Of a stretch of DNA of 64,000 nt, positions 15,547 through 24,316 are shown piece by piece. The notes beneath the pieces were generated by a model. It did no database searches. It was not told the DNA's origin and saw only the letters and a list, made by a program, of their open reading frames with translations. A program made the position numbers and the translations under genes. Every line of letters starts with the position of its first letter. The first letter of the stretch is position 1. Source of the DNA: a virus; the IMG/VR virus record IMGVR_UViG_3300030451_005868, positions 18,669 through 82,668 of that record. One strand, written 5' to 3'.

Positions 15547-17028
15547 TCAACACACTTTTACTCCATACTTTTTGGAAAATGCTTCAGCATCTTCTCTGTC
15601 ATTTACAATTGGCTGTCCCTTTATGTTCAAACTGGTATTCAATAGTATCGGACAACCAGTCTGTTTCTTCCATTCTGTCAGTAGTGCATGAAAGCCTGGA
15701 TTATCTGTTTTTCGCACAGTTTGTACCCTAGAAGTGTTATCATAGTGTATTATGGCAGGAAAGTCTTTACCATGCGTACACGCCGCTGTATATTGCATAT
15801 AAGGGGTGTTTTTAACACCTGTAGGTAGGTCAAAATACTCGTTTACATCTTCTTCTAATATGGCTGGAGCAAACGGTCTAAACTTCTGTCTCTTCTTAAT
15901 TGCATTTACCAAATCCTTAATTTCTTTGCCTCTTGGATCCGCCAACAGCGATCTATTACCAAGTGCCCGTGGCCCAAACTCTGCTCTACCATTTGCAACT
16001 CCCACCATTTTGTTTTCTTTCAATTCTTTAATAATAGCGTCTACAGGATATTCGCCATCTATGTTGTGTCCCAAGAATGGATGTTGCCAATCAATCTGTT
16101 TACTTTCTGATGCCGCTATACATCCTATACTTGAACCTGCATCACCTGGATTGGGAATAATCCAAATATTTTCAAACAATCCTAAATTTGCAAGAGTTCT
16201 GTTTGCGGCACAGTTCAATGCAACACCGCCTGCATAAACTAAATTTTTGTTTCCAAATCCTGCATACTTGCTGGCACGTATCCATAAGTCTGTGAGACAT
16301 TCTTCAGTGACTGCTTGTACACTTGCGGCTAGATCCATTACGTCTGCATTGGGTTTCCAATTGCCTATACCTTTGTGTAGATTACGTTTTAATCTAAATG
16401 GATTACGTGTCACAAAATCTTTGTATATTTCATCTTTGTATATTGGCCGACCATAAGCACTCATACCCATCAAAATATATTCTTCTTCAGCAGGTTTAAG
16501 TCCACATCGTTGTGTAAACGCCGAATACAATATACCTATGCTGTGAGGATATTGTTGTGATTCCATGTGCTGTATTGCTTTCTGATTATAACCTTTTGAA
16601 ATAGATATTGTTTCCCATTCTCCAATTGCATCCACGGTAAGAATTACTGCATCCTTAAATCCAGATGTAAAATATCCTGCGGCGGCATGAGAGGCATGAT
16701 GTTTTACATATTGGTCAATTCTCAAACCAAATTTTTTCATATGATGTTCTGGCATTTCTTTTCTGTCAAAAGCAGTTCTAAATTGTGTGGCATAAAATTG
16801 TCTTGTTTTTTTCAGTATAGGTTTTTCGTAATAGACAACCTTATCAATAGGAACATAAGATACTGCTTCATTTACAATATCCCAATTTAGATAGTGATCA
16901 TTTTTTATTTTTGAATATCTTTCACTATGAGCCGCCCATAATATCTTGCCAGGCGCTTTGTTGTCCTCAAACTCTACCACTGCCATAGCGGCATCGTGGT
17001 TCATACAATTTACCCCTAGTATTCTCAT
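15547..17028 (-). CDS. NodU/CmcH-type carbamoyltransferase
   Basis: 493 residues. The N-terminal Kae1-like domain has His11 (GVNCMNHDAA), HHASH at 110-114 and TVDAIGEWET around Asp133. The C-terminal part has GRAEFGPRALGNRS and FNTSLNIKG-like sequence (NTSLNIKGQPIV), typical of O-carbamoyltransferases such as NodU and TobZ, which carbamoylate sugars or antibiotics using carbamoyl phosphate and ATP. It is somewhat shorter than the usual 550-600 residues. Start overlaps the GNAT gene stop as ATGA. In this cluster it most likely carbamoylates a sugar. One base deletion near the stop would extend the protein by nine residues; I treat the stop as real. Confidence 0.9.
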   Translation of the reverse strand: MRILGVNCMNHDAAMAVVEFEDNKAPGKILWAAHSERYSKIKNDHYLNWDIVNEAVSYVPIDKVVYYEKPILKKTRQFYATQFRTAFDRKEMPEHHMKKFGLRIDQYVKHHASHAAAGYFTSGFKDAVILTVDAIGEWETISISKGYNQKAIQHMESQQYPHSIGILYSAFTQRCGLKPAEEEYILMGMSAYGRPIYKDEIYKDFVTRNPFRLKRNLHKGIGNWKPNADVMDLAASVQAVTEECLTDLWIRASKYAGFGNKNLVYAGGVALNCAANRTLANLGLFENIWIIPNPGDAGSSIGCIAASESKQIDWQHPFLGHNIDGEYPVDAIIKELKENKMVGVANGRAEFGPRALGNRSLLADPRGKEIKDLVNAIKKRQKFRPFAPAILEEDVNEYFDLPTGVKNTPYMQYTAACTHGKDFPAIIHYDNTSRVQTVRKTDNPGFHALLTEWKKQTGCPILLNTSLNIKGQPIVNDREDAEAFSKKYGVKVC

Positions 17029-17588
17029 TTAATCTTGAACCAACCCTTTGCACGTTCCAGGTATTTCTCCCATTCTTCTAATTCAATATCATATTCAAAA
17101 TTTTGTGAAGTTTCATTTACTTGTAATTCTTTAGCACCATTTTTAATATGAAAATTACGTGCCATGTCTGTTAATGGACTCAAGGTTACTAATCTGTTTA
17201 GATGATTAGACTTTTTAACCATTTTGTACACTTCATTTACAATAGCACGTCCACCGCCTCTTTTTTTGGCCCATACAGTGTAGGCTATTGCAATCGATCC
17301 TTGAACTCCCGCACGATGTACAGCCTTCATGGCGGCATCCTTACTTAGAACTTCCATTTCTTCAACTGTTTTAGGGACTTCATCAGTGAAAGCAAAACAC
17401 ATTACAGCGGCAATGTCTCCTTCGCTGTCCTTTAGTCCATAAATTTTTCTACCATATGCTTGTCTAAATTCGAGATTAAGTTCAGGACGTACCGGATCCT
17501 CCTCACAATCGATGTATGGTAATTCTATTAATTCATACTTGGGTTTTTTCTCAAGTACTTTTGCAATTTTTTGTTTGATCGTATTCAT
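17025..17588 (-). CDS. GNAT-type acetyltransferase-like protein
   Basis: 187 residues. The middle has the GNAT order: strand (DIAAVMCFAFTDEV), strand (GSIAIAYTVWAKKRGGGRAIVNEVYKMV) with the R/Q-x-x-G-x-G/A-like pyrophosphate loop, then VTLSPLTDMARNFHIKNGAKEL, the usual strand-helix with the conserved Phe/His and Gly near the C-terminus. Such enzymes transfer acetyl or another acyl group from CoA to an amine. A target sugar amine or peptide is possible given the cluster. ATGA overlap with the carbamoyltransferase gene. Confidence 0.7.
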   Translation of the reverse strand: MNTIKQKIAKVLEKKPKYELIELPYIDCEEDPVRPELNLEFRQAYGRKIYGLKDSEGDIAAVMCFAFTDEVPKTVEEMEVLSKDAAMKAVHRAGVQGSIAIAYTVWAKKRGGGRAIVNEVYKMVKKSNHLNRLVTLSPLTDMARNFHIKNGAKELQVNETSQNFEYDIELEEWEKYLERAKGWFKIK

Positions 17589-17589
17589 A

Positions 17590-17694
17590 TTATTTGTATA
17601 TAAATGGGTCTTTTTTCTTTAATTCTTTAAGTCTTTTTCTATAGGCCATTTCTTGTTTGATCTTTGTGATCAAGTTTTTAAGCCATGTGATCAT
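17590..17694 (-). CDS. 34-residue basic conserved phage protein
   Basis: Small gene missed by length cut-offs. A strong ribosome site (AGGAGG, complement at 17701-17706) lies seven bases before the ATG at 17694, inside the 3' end of the SGNH gene, whose stop it overlaps as ATGA. The product is strongly basic, with WLKNLITKIKQEM, then YRKRLKELKK and a C-terminal KDPFIYK. This short pattern is familiar from T4-like cyanophages (memory). It stops two bases before the start codon of the GNAT gene (17588), so it is part of the operon. A single amphipathic helix that binds nucleic acid or membrane is likely; function unknown. Confidence 0.75.
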   Translation of the reverse strand: MITWLKNLITKIKQEMAYRKRLKELKKKDPFIYK

Positions 17695-18491
17695 GTTTGT
17701 CCTCCTATTATTCTTTTAAACTCTGGTAACATTAATTTTACAGCATCTTCATGCGATTCGTCAAGTGGATGAGTTGTGCCACGGGCATAGTCATTCATAA
17801 GTGCCCACTGGTTGAATCCCATCATTCTTTCACCAAAACTATACCAATTGGTTATATCAATCTCATTGAACATATTTTCCATCAGAGGATCTAACGACTT
17901 TTTATGATTTAAATTGTCATAAAACACACAGTTGTCTGCTAGAGTAAAAAAATATGGTATTTTTCTTTTTTCCAAAATATTTTGTAACCAAATAATACTC
18001 TTCCAACTTAGATAAGTTTCGTGGTAATCGTTAGCGGCGTATTTGTATAGACTACTTGCAAAAGGTCTTACTCCAGCATCCTGGAAATTTTTTTGTCTAA
18101 TTTTATGTAGTTTCATTTGTACTTGATTATTATGTAACATTGATTCTGCTTCAGCATCTCCGGCTTCTGTCTCCCACGGGGTAATTGACGCCCATCTATT
18201 ATTTTCTAAAATTGCGTGTGGTGGCATGGCCCAGTCATATCTGGAAATAAAAGTCCACATCACTGCAACACATTTGACATCTGTGTTTTTGGTGACAGTT
18301 TCAAATACTTTTCTGGCTATCGCTTGGTTTCCGATACCACCTCTGGCACAGCAAAGATAATTGTCTGCCACTTGGCTTTGTTCGTAAATTTGATAGGCCC
18401 ATGATTTTTTACTAGGGTACCTACTCTCAAAATCATCACTCAATTCGTTTCCAAAAGTGAAACTACAACCGCCTGAAATAAAATTACTCAT
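17691..18491 (-). CDS. SGNH-hydrolase-like protein
   Basis: 266 residues from the ATG at 18491, which places the block I motif at the N-terminus (SGGCSFTFGNEL, nucleophile Ser). GGIGNQAIARKV is the block II region, VAVMWTFISRYDW the strand seen in its paralogues, and HPLDESH near the C-terminus provides the Asp/His pair. All catalytic residues are present. It overlaps the adjacent radical SAM gene by eight bases. It is related to the degenerate SGNH domain fused to the radical SAM protein at 22271-24316. Substrate unknown; de-acylation of a glycan or peptide is the family norm. Confidence 0.75.
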   Translation of the reverse strand: MSNFISGGCSFTFGNELSDDFESRYPSKKSWAYQIYEQSQVADNYLCCARGGIGNQAIARKVFETVTKNTDVKCVAVMWTFISRYDWAMPPHAILENNRWASITPWETEAGDAEAESMLHNNQVQMKLHKIRQKNFQDAGVRPFASSLYKYAANDYHETYLSWKSIIWLQNILEKRKIPYFFTLADNCVFYDNLNHKKSLDPLMENMFNEIDITNWYSFGERMMGFNQWALMNDYARGTTHPLDESHEDAVKLMLPEFKRIIGGQT

Positions 18492-19686
18492 AAATTTTAA
18501 ACTCCTTATCCAGTTCTGGAAAAGTTTTGGCAAAATTTTCCTTACGAATATAGTCCACAGATTTAATGGAACTTATTAATTTGTTATACCAATTTTCAAC
18601 TTTTTTTCCAGGAGTATCTTTAAGGTAGTCCAAAGCAGACTGTAATTCAGATTTGTATATATCGCATTTTTTTATTTTTTCTAAAACTTTATTTTTGAAC
18701 GAAGTTGGCAATTGCTGAACATCATAAACTTCAGGTTGGTGTAAAACATTTATATACCAAAAATCAGGCTCCCATTCTTTTACAACTTTTGCTAATTCGT
18801 CAAGATAAAAAATGTTGAAAAAATTAATTGTAGTGCAAACCTGAATAGATAAATTTTTTAATCCACTTGCCTTAAATTTTTCAATATTTTTCTTAACTTC
18901 GATCCATTTAGCATTTGTCCTTTGGTATTCAAAACGGTCTCCCACATCATCTATACTAAATGCTACTTCTATTCTTTTGAAATGCGGCCATATGTCCTTT
19001 ATTGCTTTATCAGGATACTGTGTGCCGTTTGTATTGTAATGTACGTCAATTAATTTTGAAGACCCTTTATCTATACACTTTTGTAAAATATCAAATTGTT
19101 CTTTTATCATTAAAGGCTCACCGCCTGTGATTTCAAAAAATCTAATTTGTTCCACATGCTCAGCAATACTATCTAAAAAAGCATTTTTTTCTCTCGGCCA
19201 GGCTCCCTCTTTATTATATTGTTTCCATTGTTTATCTTGGTCTGGATTTAATTTAATCATATCGGATACCCATTGCGAACTTGAATGTGGTGAACATATC
19301 CTACATTTCAAGTTGCAAATATTTCCAAGTTTTAGATCAATAAAATGCGGAGCAACGATGTTTTTCTTAATGGCATACTGACCTAACGTGCCCGCCTTAT
19401 TCCACATGTGCTGTCTTTTTGAAGTTTTACCCACTGCTTCCTCCTTCCAGCAACTGGAACATCCATCTGGCCTTTTTCCATCTAAAAACTCTTGCCTTAA
19501 AGTGTCCATAAAATTTGAATTTTGAACTTCTTTAATTTTGTTTTTTAATGTTGTGTATCTATTGTTATTACTATCTGTAATTGTTCCTTTGTATAGACAA
19601 CACGGCCTATAGTTACCGGTTGCAGTGGTCTCTAGTGAAGTCCACGGAAGATGACACAAATTAGAATCTAAATACTGTGCCACCAT
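18484..19686 (-). CDS. Radical SAM protein with N-terminal SPASM/twitch-like module (A)
   Basis: 400 residues. The SAM core has CNLKCRIC with C124, C128 and C131 and ITGGEPL (187-192). Before it, residues 11-80 carry an auxiliary cluster pattern: LCHLPW (C11), RPCC (C29/C30) and CSSCW (C76/C79). In most SPASM proteins such a module follows the core; here it precedes it, as in the NCBI family I recall as N-terminal twitch radical SAM. Function of the family is unknown. The C-terminus FAKTFPELDKEF is shared by the other cluster members. Overlaps genes on both sides. Likely needs two 4Fe-4S clusters and may act on a peptide or sugar. Confidence 0.85.
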   Translation of the reverse strand: MVAQYLDSNLCHLPWTSLETTATGNYRPCCLYKGTITDSNNNRYTTLKNKIKEVQNSNFMDTLRQEFLDGKRPDGCSSCWKEEAVGKTSKRQHMWNKAGTLGQYAIKKNIVAPHFIDLKLGNICNLKCRICSPHSSSQWVSDMIKLNPDQDKQWKQYNKEGAWPREKNAFLDSIAEHVEQIRFFEITGGEPLMIKEQFDILQKCIDKGSSKLIDVHYNTNGTQYPDKAIKDIWPHFKRIEVAFSIDDVGDRFEYQRTNAKWIEVKKNIEKFKASGLKNLSIQVCTTINFFNIFYLDELAKVVKEWEPDFWYINVLHQPEVYDVQQLPTSFKNKVLEKIKKCDIYKSELQSALDYLKDTPGKKVENWYNKLISSIKSVDYIRKENFAKTFPELDKEFKIYE

Positions 19687-21002
19687 TGCAATACCTCTGG
19701 ATCTCTCGCCAATATTTTTTTAATATCTGTACCTCTTATTCTATCTATTCTTTCACACTCTGCTTTGCCATCTTTCCAACCTTGCCTGCAGGTCTTGTCA
19801 TCATATTTTTCTTCATTTGTAGGAGTATCCAAAATATTTTGTAAATTTGTAAAAAAATTGAAATTTAAAACATTCTGTTTTTCATTTTCATATTTTTTAA
19901 GAGTTTTGTTTATAATTTTGTGTAATAATTTTTTTGGCAAAAAACTTGGACTACTGTAAGTGTCAGGAGAAAAGTTAAAAACTTTTTTACATAATAATGG
20001 AATTTTTAGTGTTTTATGTAAATCATACATTCCTTCTAAATCAAATAGTCCAGGCAAAGTAACTGTGAGATCTAGTTGTAATTGCCTTGGGTGTTTTGTA
20101 AATTTTTTTGCATACTGCATGTTTTCAAACCATTGCTTGTAATTTAAGCCTGTCCTGACATATTCACCTACCTCTCCTGTTCCGTCGATGGAGGCATTGA
20201 TTTGCCAGTCATTAAATTTTGATAAAAGATCGTCAAATAAATTTAAACCAAAAAAGTCTATTCTGCTCATGTTTGAATTATATCTTGCAAAAACTGAATT
20301 GGCATAGCCTAGTTCTACGACTCGTTGCATGGCTGTCCAATGTATTTTCCACATCAATGGCTCTCCCCCACACCAATAAAATTCTTTGATACTTTTATTT
20401 TCAACAGCATTCATAAATTCTTTAACCACATGCTGATCGTGAAATTTTTGTAGATGCTCTTTCACATCTTTTCTTCCCCATATGTGTTTTGTTTCGTAGC
20501 GTTCGGCCCTTCCGTGTTTTTTATTTTCTGCTTCCCAACTGCTTGAAAGCATGTCTCCACACATTCTACAACTAAAATTACAAAGATTTGAAAAACGATA
20601 GTCCCAACTTGTTACTTGCATAGTGGTTGCACCTGTTTCATCTGTGCTCTCAAACGCCTCGTCAATTTGATTTTGATAAAACCTATTGAAATGCTGTCGA
20701 TAAACATTGGCATTTAACAACTTATGATTACATGTTGCACATTGCGATATCTCTTCACCAGCCATAAGTTTCAGTCTAATATCCTTCATGTAAGCACTAT
20801 TCCAATGTTCATCTAAAGTGGTTAACTTTAATTGGTCCGCATTTTTAGTCACAGACTCGGTATCAATATACTGATTAAAATTTTGCGATTGTTCACGACT
20901 AGCACAACACAATCTTCTTTCCATTTGCGGAGAAATAAATGTATGGGTCCACGGAGCCATACAAAACCTTTTGTTGCCTTCGTTTGGTTTAATTCTTTTC
21001 AT
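19668..21002 (-). CDS. Radical SAM protein with N-terminal SPASM/twitch-like module (B)
   Basis: 444 residues from the ATG at 21002 (a TTG three codons upstream would need an odd start). The auxiliary module has FCMAPW, RRLCCAS and CATC; the core has CNFSCRMC followed by SSSWE and WCGGEPLM. Numbered from the ATG, C14, C32, C33, C88 and C91 are auxiliary and C141, C145 and C148 bind the SAM cluster. Sequence identity to its neighbours looks low outside the motifs, so these are old paralogues and not recent duplicates. Gene is very A/T-rich. Substrate unknown. Confidence 0.85.
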   Translation of the reverse strand: MKRIKPNEGNKRFCMAPWTHTFISPQMERRLCCASREQSQNFNQYIDTESVTKNADQLKLTTLDEHWNSAYMKDIRLKLMAGEEISQCATCNHKLLNANVYRQHFNRFYQNQIDEAFESTDETGATTMQVTSWDYRFSNLCNFSCRMCGDMLSSSWEAENKKHGRAERYETKHIWGRKDVKEHLQKFHDQHVVKEFMNAVENKSIKEFYWCGGEPLMWKIHWTAMQRVVELGYANSVFARYNSNMSRIDFFGLNLFDDLLSKFNDWQINASIDGTGEVGEYVRTGLNYKQWFENMQYAKKFTKHPRQLQLDLTVTLPGLFDLEGMYDLHKTLKIPLLCKKVFNFSPDTYSSPSFLPKKLLHKIINKTLKKYENEKQNVLNFNFFTNLQNILDTPTNEEKYDDKTCRQGWKDGKAECERIDRIRGTDIKKILARDPEVLQWWHSI

Positions 21003-22281
21003 ATTTGTCAAATAAATCTTTCCATTCTGGAAATATATCTATAAAGTTTTCATCTCTTATTTTGTCATATCTTCTAGTTTGAGAGAAGAAATTATCAAGA
21101 TGTTTTTGATTATCAGTTTTAAACATCCAATCCAGGGCAGATTGATAACCTTTCGTGGCCCTAGTCAAATGATCTTGTGTTGCAATCCATTTAATGTGTG
21201 TATCGTATTTTTCTTTGACCTGCTGTTTGAATTCAGGTGGCAATATGTCCATTCTTTGCCATGTTGGATGTTGTAATAAATTAAAATTAAAATCTTGAGG
21301 TTTGATCAATCCTTGTTCGACCCAACTTTTATGAAAATCACATACATGTAGACTGTTGGCTAAACCAACCGTAGAACTAATATAAAAATCAACTTGTGGA
21401 CAAACTTGCATCATTCTTTTTCTATTTTCCACAGTCTCTTCCCACTTGGTGCCTTTTCGCATAAGTTCTGCCCTATCCCATTCAGCGTCCAGACTGGCTC
21501 CAACAGATACAGAATCAAATTTATTCCAAAGTTCAAACACATCAATATCCTTAAATTTAGTACGACTGAAATTGGTGTTATAAATTAGTCTCACATGATA
21601 CATTTTACGTTTGTCTAATTCTTTTAGAATTCTATAATGCTCCTCCATTATTATAGGTTCACCACCTGCAAAATAAAACTGCTCAGTATGATCAAATGAC
21701 TCCAACATCTGTTCCCATAAGTCATTGGTGTGCCTTCCTACTTTCATTACCTTAGCATGTGGCGGTGGAGAACCTGTGAGTTTTTTATGGTCTTCATACC
21801 AATTAGAACTGAACCAAGTTCCACAACTTCTACAAGCCATATTACATAGATTGGAAAAACGTATATCCCAATATTTCATTACAAAATCTGCAGTGCCGTC
21901 AGGCTTGGTTGAATCCACTAAGCCTATGTTGTGTCCAAAGTGTTTGTTAGAACTAAGACGCAGACTAAAAAAACCAGATTTCTCTTGATCATAACACTTT
22001 AAACATTCACGAGATTTTTTGTTGTTTAGCATTCGAAGTCTCATCTCCTTCATTTTGTCACCATTGAAAACTTCTTTCAAACTGTTTTTGTTAAGATTCC
22101 CAACATCATAAGGGTCAAAAGCAAAACAGCAAGGATATGCCCTACCATCTGGATACGCATGAAGATGCATCCAAGGAAGCATACAAAAAGATTCTGATTC
22201 TATCAATAACTCCTTCTGTCTAGGAGTCATATCTTTTATTTTTAATTTTTCAGGCTCTTTGGCCCCGTACTCATATGCCAT
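20989..22281 (-). CDS. Radical SAM protein with N-terminal SPASM/twitch-like module (C)
   Basis: 430 residues; ATG at 22281 has AGGAG upstream. It has the clearest SPASM-like module of the set: FCMLPWMHLHAYPDGRAYPCC (C33, C51, C52), VGNLNKNSLKEVF and ECLKC (C93, C96). The SAM core is CNMACRSC (C146, C150, C153), followed by AGGEPIIMEE. The C-terminus ends FIDIFPEWKDLF, like its paralogues. Together these would bind one SAM-cleaving and one or more auxiliary 4Fe-4S clusters. No known peptide substrate is adjacent. Confidence 0.87.
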   Translation of the reverse strand: MAYEYGAKEPEKLKIKDMTPRQKELLIESESFCMLPWMHLHAYPDGRAYPCCFAFDPYDVGNLNKNSLKEVFNGDKMKEMRLRMLNNKKSRECLKCYDQEKSGFFSLRLSSNKHFGHNIGLVDSTKPDGTADFVMKYWDIRFSNLCNMACRSCGTWFSSNWYEDHKKLTGSPPPHAKVMKVGRHTNDLWEQMLESFDHTEQFYFAGGEPIIMEEHYRILKELDKRKMYHVRLIYNTNFSRTKFKDIDVFELWNKFDSVSVGASLDAEWDRAELMRKGTKWEETVENRKRMMQVCPQVDFYISSTVGLANSLHVCDFHKSWVEQGLIKPQDFNFNLLQHPTWQRMDILPPEFKQQVKEKYDTHIKWIATQDHLTRATKGYQSALDWMFKTDNQKHLDNFFSQTRRYDKIRDENFIDIFPEWKDLFDKYEKN

Positions 22282-24316
22282 TGTACCATTCTCCTATTAT
22301 TGGAAAAGTTTTTTCAAAACTCTTGCCTCTACGTGTATCGTATTGACTGTAGAAAACTTTAAAGTCTTTTTGTAATTTATCTTGTGTAGCCGCACCAGCG
22401 TGTGGAGTTTTAACCACATCCAAATAATCTATCAGCCTTTTTGTGTGTTCTATTTCCATGCCCTCTAACCATTTCTCATTATTAGTTAAGAACTTTTCAA
22501 TATCACCCTTAAATTTATTTCTAAGATCATCTGGTAGCACTAAAGGCGATTGAAAACTAGGAAACCTAAGTATATTCAACGTAAAGTTAATTGATCTTTT
22601 ATGATGTTTCATGCCTACAAGTATTTCTAAAAATTTTGATAATGACTCTAAACATAGTGCGTTAATTGTACACATATTATGGACACTGTTTGGCACTCCA
22701 GATAAAATTATATCATTTAAATTTTCGTACCAGTATTCAAAATCCATGCCATCCCTGATATATTCTGCCTGTTGAAATACTGATTCATTTGAGGTATATA
22801 AATCCACTGCATGAAAATTCCAAAGTTTTTTCTTAAATCTTTCTATTATTTCCTTTTTGGCACCAAGATTTGTGTTAATTGCTAGTCGCATATTTGGATT
22901 AATTTTATCACCTTGCGTTTCAATCCAATCTAAGAGACGCCATAAATTAGGAGACATCATTGGCTCTCCCCCAGTAATTCTTAATTCATCTAAAGTTTTA
23001 TGAAGATCACTTTCCCACCATTTGTAAAATGCCTCCACATATGGATTGGTTTCATCTTTTTTATATGGCTCTGCAGATTCATGACTATGAGTAAAATGAT
23101 TACGACCGTCTGATTGTAGTCCAGTATATGGTCCTTTTTGCTTGATGTCATTTGCCCAGGTTGTACTAAAAGCAGGATTACAATATGTGCAGGCAAATTG
23201 ACAAGTTCTGTCAAACGCAATTTCTAAAGTTTTCAAGTTGTGATTTGCTTGATGATTGGTTGCAAAAGCAGTATGCAAATCTTCATTAGTAAAAATTTTA
23301 CTTTTATATACTCTATCACTAATTGCATTACGACCCATGTCCTCAATTTTCCAACAATATTCGCAACCAGCAGGTCTTTCGCCGCACTGCATCTGCCTAC
23401 GCTGTTCTTTTTTTTGTTTGGTATTGTGTATTGCACTTGGGTTAGTTTTTATCTCTTCTAGATCAATTTTGTGTGGCAATGGATGATGACAACTTGTAGT
23501 CATACCTGAACCTAGCCATATAGTGGCATTATACCATTTGGCTCCGCAAAAACTTGCTGACTTTGTATCTAATACTTGTTTTTTATAATCTATATCATTC
23601 ATGGTATTTTGCACATGGTCATCTTTTTTAAATAATTTTTCAAACTTATCATTTGGCAAAAAATTTTCTGTCTTCAAAATAATGTTTTTTGCCCAATAGT
23701 ACTGTGCCAACCTAGATGCATCATGTTCACTTTGACTGTTTTTATTTGCATAATCTGTAGTGAATTCTTTTATTCCTTTCTTGCCATCATAAAAAATAAA
23801 CTTACTCCAATCAATTTCGTTGTATAATCTTTTTTCACTTATACTTGAGAATGTATTTCTTAACACATCTTTATGCTCAATCATCATTGTAAAACTAATG
23901 CTTTGACTAGTGAGAAATTGTTGTGTGCGTAAAATGTGTTCTAGTGTTCTATAATATTGTCTGTCTAAATTGAAAAAATGTTTATTATAAAACTCATGTT
24001 TCTCTTTCTGTGGGTGTTGTCCATAAGCAACCTTAAAATTAGTGTTTTGATCTTTAACAACTAATGATTCACTTCCTAAAACATAATCTTTTTGTACAAC
24101 TTCATATTTCTCTGGTCCAGTCCACATCACATAAAGATGACTTATTAAAGATCTTAATTCTAAAACGCTATCAATTACTTTCCTGCTGATTGTCTCATTA
24201 CTTGCATTTTTAAAAGAAAAGGTTTCATAGTCTTTTCCTTGTAATTCTGCCAAATACCTTGGCCATGACCAACCAGTATTTTTGTACCCACCCCATCCGT
24301 GACAAACTATTTTCAT
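22271..24316 (-). CDS. SGNH-like domain fused to radical SAM protein (D)
   Basis: 681 residues. Residues about 1-215 resemble the SGNH-like proteins of this window (SNETISRKV, YVMWTGPEKYE, HDASRLAQYYW) but the nucleophile region reads HGWGGYKN and the Asp-x-x-His block reads DASR, so Ser and His are absent and this domain is probably a binding, not catalytic, part. Residues about 250-681 are a radical SAM protein: auxiliary cysteines C257, C276, C318 and C321 (CEYCW), then CQFACTYC (C372, C376, C379) and RITGGEPMM. The radical SAM part is closest to the protein at 24313-25683. Overlaps both neighbours (ATGA with the latter). Confidence 0.8.
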   Translation of the reverse strand: MKIVCHGWGGYKNTGWSWPRYLAELQGKDYETFSFKNASNETISRKVIDSVLELRSLISHLYVMWTGPEKYEVVQKDYVLGSESLVVKDQNTNFKVAYGQHPQKEKHEFYNKHFFNLDRQYYRTLEHILRTQQFLTSQSISFTMMIEHKDVLRNTFSSISEKRLYNEIDWSKFIFYDGKKGIKEFTTDYANKNSQSEHDASRLAQYYWAKNIILKTENFLPNDKFEKLFKKDDHVQNTMNDIDYKKQVLDTKSASFCGAKWYNATIWLGSGMTTSCHHPLPHKIDLEEIKTNPSAIHNTKQKKEQRRQMQCGERPAGCEYCWKIEDMGRNAISDRVYKSKIFTNEDLHTAFATNHQANHNLKTLEIAFDRTCQFACTYCNPAFSTTWANDIKQKGPYTGLQSDGRNHFTHSHESAEPYKKDETNPYVEAFYKWWESDLHKTLDELRITGGEPMMSPNLWRLLDWIETQGDKINPNMRLAINTNLGAKKEIIERFKKKLWNFHAVDLYTSNESVFQQAEYIRDGMDFEYWYENLNDIILSGVPNSVHNMCTINALCLESLSKFLEILVGMKHHKRSINFTLNILRFPSFQSPLVLPDDLRNKFKGDIEKFLTNNEKWLEGMEIEHTKRLIDYLDVVKTPHAGAATQDKLQKDFKVFYSQYDTRRGKSFEKTFPIIGEWYNGI

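Noticed and set aside
15538-15560. Possible frameshift extending the carbamoyltransferase by nine residues
   Set aside because: One base lost would join the frame to a short tail ending LYK, but the stop at 15547 gives a normal end and no slippery run is seen.
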